Source of the DNA: Verrucomicrobiales bacterium
GTDB taxonomy: Bacteria; Verrucomicrobiota; Verrucomicrobiia; Verrucomicrobiales; Verrucomicrobiaceae
DNA length: 9,006 nt
NCBI GenBank assembly: GCA_003453085.1
Contig: DMMK01000497.1
Location: forward strand, 1 to 9,006
Reading direction: 5' to 3'
The notes under the pieces were generated by a model that worked only from the letters and a program-made list of their open reading frames with translations, was not told where the DNA came from and made no database searches. How positions within the stretch are numbered: position 1 is the first letter of the stretch; every line of letters begins with the position of its first letter. Below, in pieces: positions 7,901 to 9,006 of this stretch. Position numbers and translations under genes: made by a program.

Positions 7901-8634
7901 CTGATTTCACCCTCACGGTGGATACGAACAAGATCACGGCCATCCCCGCCCGCTCCTCCATCGGCTTTGCGGTCAAGGCGGAGCGCCAGGATGGCTTCGA
8001 AGGCCCCATCCGGGTGGACATTGCGAATGTGCCTGAGGGTTATTATGCCTCCTCGCCCGTTCTCATTGAGGAAGGTCACACCCTGGCCACGGGCAGCCTG
8101 CATGCCCTGCCCACGGCCAAGCCGGATGCAGACTGGAGCAAGGTCACCGTGACCGCCACGGCAGACATCGCAGGCAAACCCGTGTCTCACAACATCACCA
8201 ACTTTGGCAAACTCACGCTGGGGCCTGCGCCCAAATTTATCGTTTACCTGGAGCCCGAAATGGATGGCAAACCGATGAAGCGGGAAGATACTCAGGAGGC
8301 CAAGCCTTTGGAGATCACCCTCATTCCAGGCCAGACGGTGAAAGCCTGGATCCGAGTGGAAAGAAACAGCTTTGACGACCTCATCAACTTCGATGTCCAC
8401 AACCTGCCGCATGGGGTCATTATTGACGACATCGGCCTCAACGGCGTGCAGGTGCGGGCAAAGGAAAACGAGCGGCCCATCTACTTCCGTTGTTCCAACT
8501 GGGTGACGGATCAGGATCGTCTCTGCCACGCGGCCATGGCTTCTGCCCGTGCGGAACAGGACAGTGCAGGGGTGGTCACCAGCTTTCCCATCCTGCTAAA
8601 AATCCGCAAACCTGCGGGCGTGGTCACGCGCTAA
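4996..8634 (+). CDS. Cytochrome c (PSCyt1)/WD40 propeller/PPC mosaic exported protein
   Basis: A 1,212-residue protein of unknown function with a Sec signal peptide (about 1-19, VLA/Q). Residues 24-121 are a planctomycete cytochrome c domain with haem motif CMDCH (37-41) and MPP (95-97), whose Met is a plausible distal ligand. After a Pro/Lys-rich linker come about seven WD40-like repeats (about 148-445), starting near 150, 188, 232, 274, 318, 364 and 406, with typical endings such as KIRLWD, TVKLWS and SMKVWD. That is enough for one closed propeller. Residues 458-542 resemble an IPT/Ig-like domain. Two PPC-type beta domains follow (about 562-665 and 735-965). The second has a roughly 120-residue insertion before its last strands (SRLTFTAPADGRYIVRVTD). 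Residues 970-1212 are further beta-rich and unassigned. No membrane anchor or sorting signal is apparent. It lies 38 bases after the DUF1553 gene, so it is probably co-expressed. An electron-transfer scaffold at the cell surface is the best guess. Confidence 0.9.
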   Translation: MRLSFSIPCLLALTVPVLAQEPISYEKQILPIWDAYCMDCHGADDPDGGFALDTFAALMKGGKEGVSVVVSKAEESLLVKFLEGRSGRGGKNEFMPPGKRDKLKAEEIALIKAWINGGAKGPILADKPTAPREVITPKIAPKVAPKRSIQAMAFSDAVKLIAVGRYGEVELINPVTRVVVRKLAGFKGRVNALTFSADGATLYAAGGEAGIAGEVRAWKTADGTALQTFTGHTDACYSLALSPDGKVLVTGGYDQKIRLWDVTNGAEIKLLKGHNGSVNGLAFRPGGKLLASASADRTVKLWSMPDGARLDTLSQPLKEQTAVLFSADGGQLYGVGMDSRIRVWKISTSAKEGSNSITTSRFAHEGGILGMTLSRDGKTLATSATDRSMKVWDAASLTEKKVMEKQSDWTPALAFAENGQLFSGRADGSLGVYDTATGQPIVMAKPAAKPKIAVKSELTRILIPALQSGGTVTLNVQGKNLEADPQVLFNRPEIKGVIVADSIKPTQLRIRATAPATLPRGTYEMWLKTTHGETARMKVYADDLSPVATNATTFQNGPMALSQLPASLWGTLAETGQQDVYQITVKAEEEVVFDLAVQQIGSTTKSPRLEILDPDLNVLLLNRGLDPGSDPFIAWKAPKDGTYLVRISNTTLDGGTGHLYRLTMGALPYVTGWQPLSVALHQETAVRLTGHHLDQVPEIKVKGEAVGSLSVPMPSQGVRLRVTPSVQVKALPQAEEAEPNDEIAKAQTLTAPGIMNARLLSKNALGDTDHFVFEAKKGESWIIETLAAMAGSPADTKIEVLDAKGLPVPRVLMQAVRDSYNNFRSVDANNPDIRLQNWEEMELNEYVYFNGDIMKTFRMPRGPDSGFLFYATDGKRRSYFDTSTTSHALDEACYTVIPHPLGTALVPNGLPVFTLNYSNDDEGTRKLGRDSRLTFTAPADGRYIVRVTDTRSLLGERFVYSLTIRQPAPDFTLTVDTNKITAIPARSSIGFAVKAERQDGFEGPIRVDIANVPEGYYASSPVLIEEGHTLATGSLHALPTAKPDADWSKVTVTATADIAGKPVSHNITNFGKLTLGPAPKFIVYLEPEMDGKPMKREDTQEAKPLEITLIPGQTVKAWIRVERNSFDDLINFDVHNLPHGVIIDDIGLNGVQVRAKENERPIYFRCSNWVTDQDRLCHAAMASARAEQDSAGVVTSFPILLKIRKPAGVVTR

Positions 8635-8682
8635 AGGTTTTCCTCGCAATGAAGGCCCCAGTGCTCACGTTCATGCTCTGCC

Positions 8683-9006
8683 ATGAAGTTTGCCCTGAGT
8701 CTTTCTCTCTTCTTATCCACACTGTCCCTGCATGCTGAACTGCGCCTGCCCGCCATCGTTGGCGACAACATGGTGTTGCAGCAAAAGCAGGCCAATCCGA
8801 TCTGGGGCTGGGACACGCCGGGAACGGAAGTGACCGTCAAATTCGCCGACCAGACAAAAACAGCCAAGGCGGACGATAAGGGCAAGTGGATCGTGAAGCT
8901 GGATGCCGTGCCCGCCAATGCCAAGCCCGCCACGATCTCCATCCAAGGCACGACAGCCAAGGAACTTAAAAACGTCCTGGTGGGGGAGGTGTGGATCTGC
9001 TCCGGC
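8683..9006 (+). CDS. Sialate O-acetylesterase-like protein, 3' end outside the window
   Basis: The first 108 residues of a probable exported carbohydrate O-acetylesterase of the sialate O-acetylesterase (SGNH/GDSL-like) family. MKFALSLSLFLSTLSLHA is a clear Sec signal peptide (cleavage after Ala18). The mature start ELRLPAIVGDNMVLQQ and the following IWGWDTPGTEVTV are characteristic of this family's N-terminal beta domain. The last visible residues, GEVWICSG, directly precede the position where family members carry the catalytic Ser in a GQSN-type motif, so the active site falls just outside the window and cannot be checked. The ATG at 8683 is chosen because the signal peptide starts there; upstream ATGs at 8649 and 8673 are in other frames. 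No Shine-Dalgarno is seen. It follows the cytochrome-WD40 gene after 48 bases without a terminator, so it may be the fourth gene of the unit. The natural substrate is probably an acetylated glycan and not necessarily sialic acid. Confidence 0.88.
   Translation, partial: MKFALSLSLFLSTLSLHAELRLPAIVGDNMVLQQKQANPIWGWDTPGTEVTVKFADQTKTAKADDKGKWIVKLDAVPANAKPATISIQGTTAKELKNVLVGEVWICSG

Noticed and set aside
7855..8529. 224-codon open frame on the minus strand, opposite the end of the mosaic protein gene
   Set aside because: It lies entirely inside the intact 1,212-residue gene. Its His/Val/Asp-rich composition looks like an antisense translation, with no domain or signal peptide.
8617..8646. Possible terminator hairpin (GCGT/ACGC arms followed by a few T) at the end of the mosaic gene
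   Set aside because: The stem is only 4 base pairs, it overlaps the stop-codon region and the T run is short and interrupted, so it does not support a termination call.

Overview
The window (9,006 bases, moderately GC-rich) looks like chromosomal DNA of a Verrucomicrobiota or Planctomycetota bacterium, most likely a Verrucomicrobiaceae/Prosthecobacter-like organism. This rests on gene content: a DUF1501 protein, a PSCyt1-DUF1549-DUF1553 protein and a cytochrome-WD40-PPC protein are hallmarks of the PVC superphylum. The genes also lack clear Shine-Dalgarno sequences close to their starts, which fits that group. The genus is inference.

Layout. At the left edge lies the end of a plus-strand SprT-like zinc metalloprotease (3-581). 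It converges, with only 5 bases between stop codons, on a minus-strand gene for a small exported protein of unknown function (587-1117). A 211-base AT-richer spacer (1118-1328) separates that gene from a plus-strand cluster and carries a plausible promoter. The cluster reads: DUF1501 Tat-exported protein (1329-2708), cytochrome-like/Ig-like/DUF1549/DUF1553 protein (2753-4957), cytochrome c/seven-blade WD40/PPC mosaic protein (4996-8634), and the start of a sialate O-acetylesterase-like gene (8683 to the right edge). Gaps of 44, 38 and 48 bases with no obvious terminator suggest one transcription unit.

How the genes may work together. All four cluster products carry export signals: one twin-arginine (DUF1501) and three Sec-type. 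Two carry haem-c motifs. The simplest reading is an extracytoplasmic assembly with one alkaline-phosphatase-like fold protein, two cytochrome-type proteins and a large adhesive/scaffold protein. The trailing acetylesterase hints at a glycan-related role. The biochemical function of DUF1501/DUF1549/DUF1553 modules is, to my knowledge, not established, so the cluster is a recurrent PVC system of unknown function rather than something unique to this window. I saw no RNA genes, CRISPR arrays, insertion sequences or phage genes.
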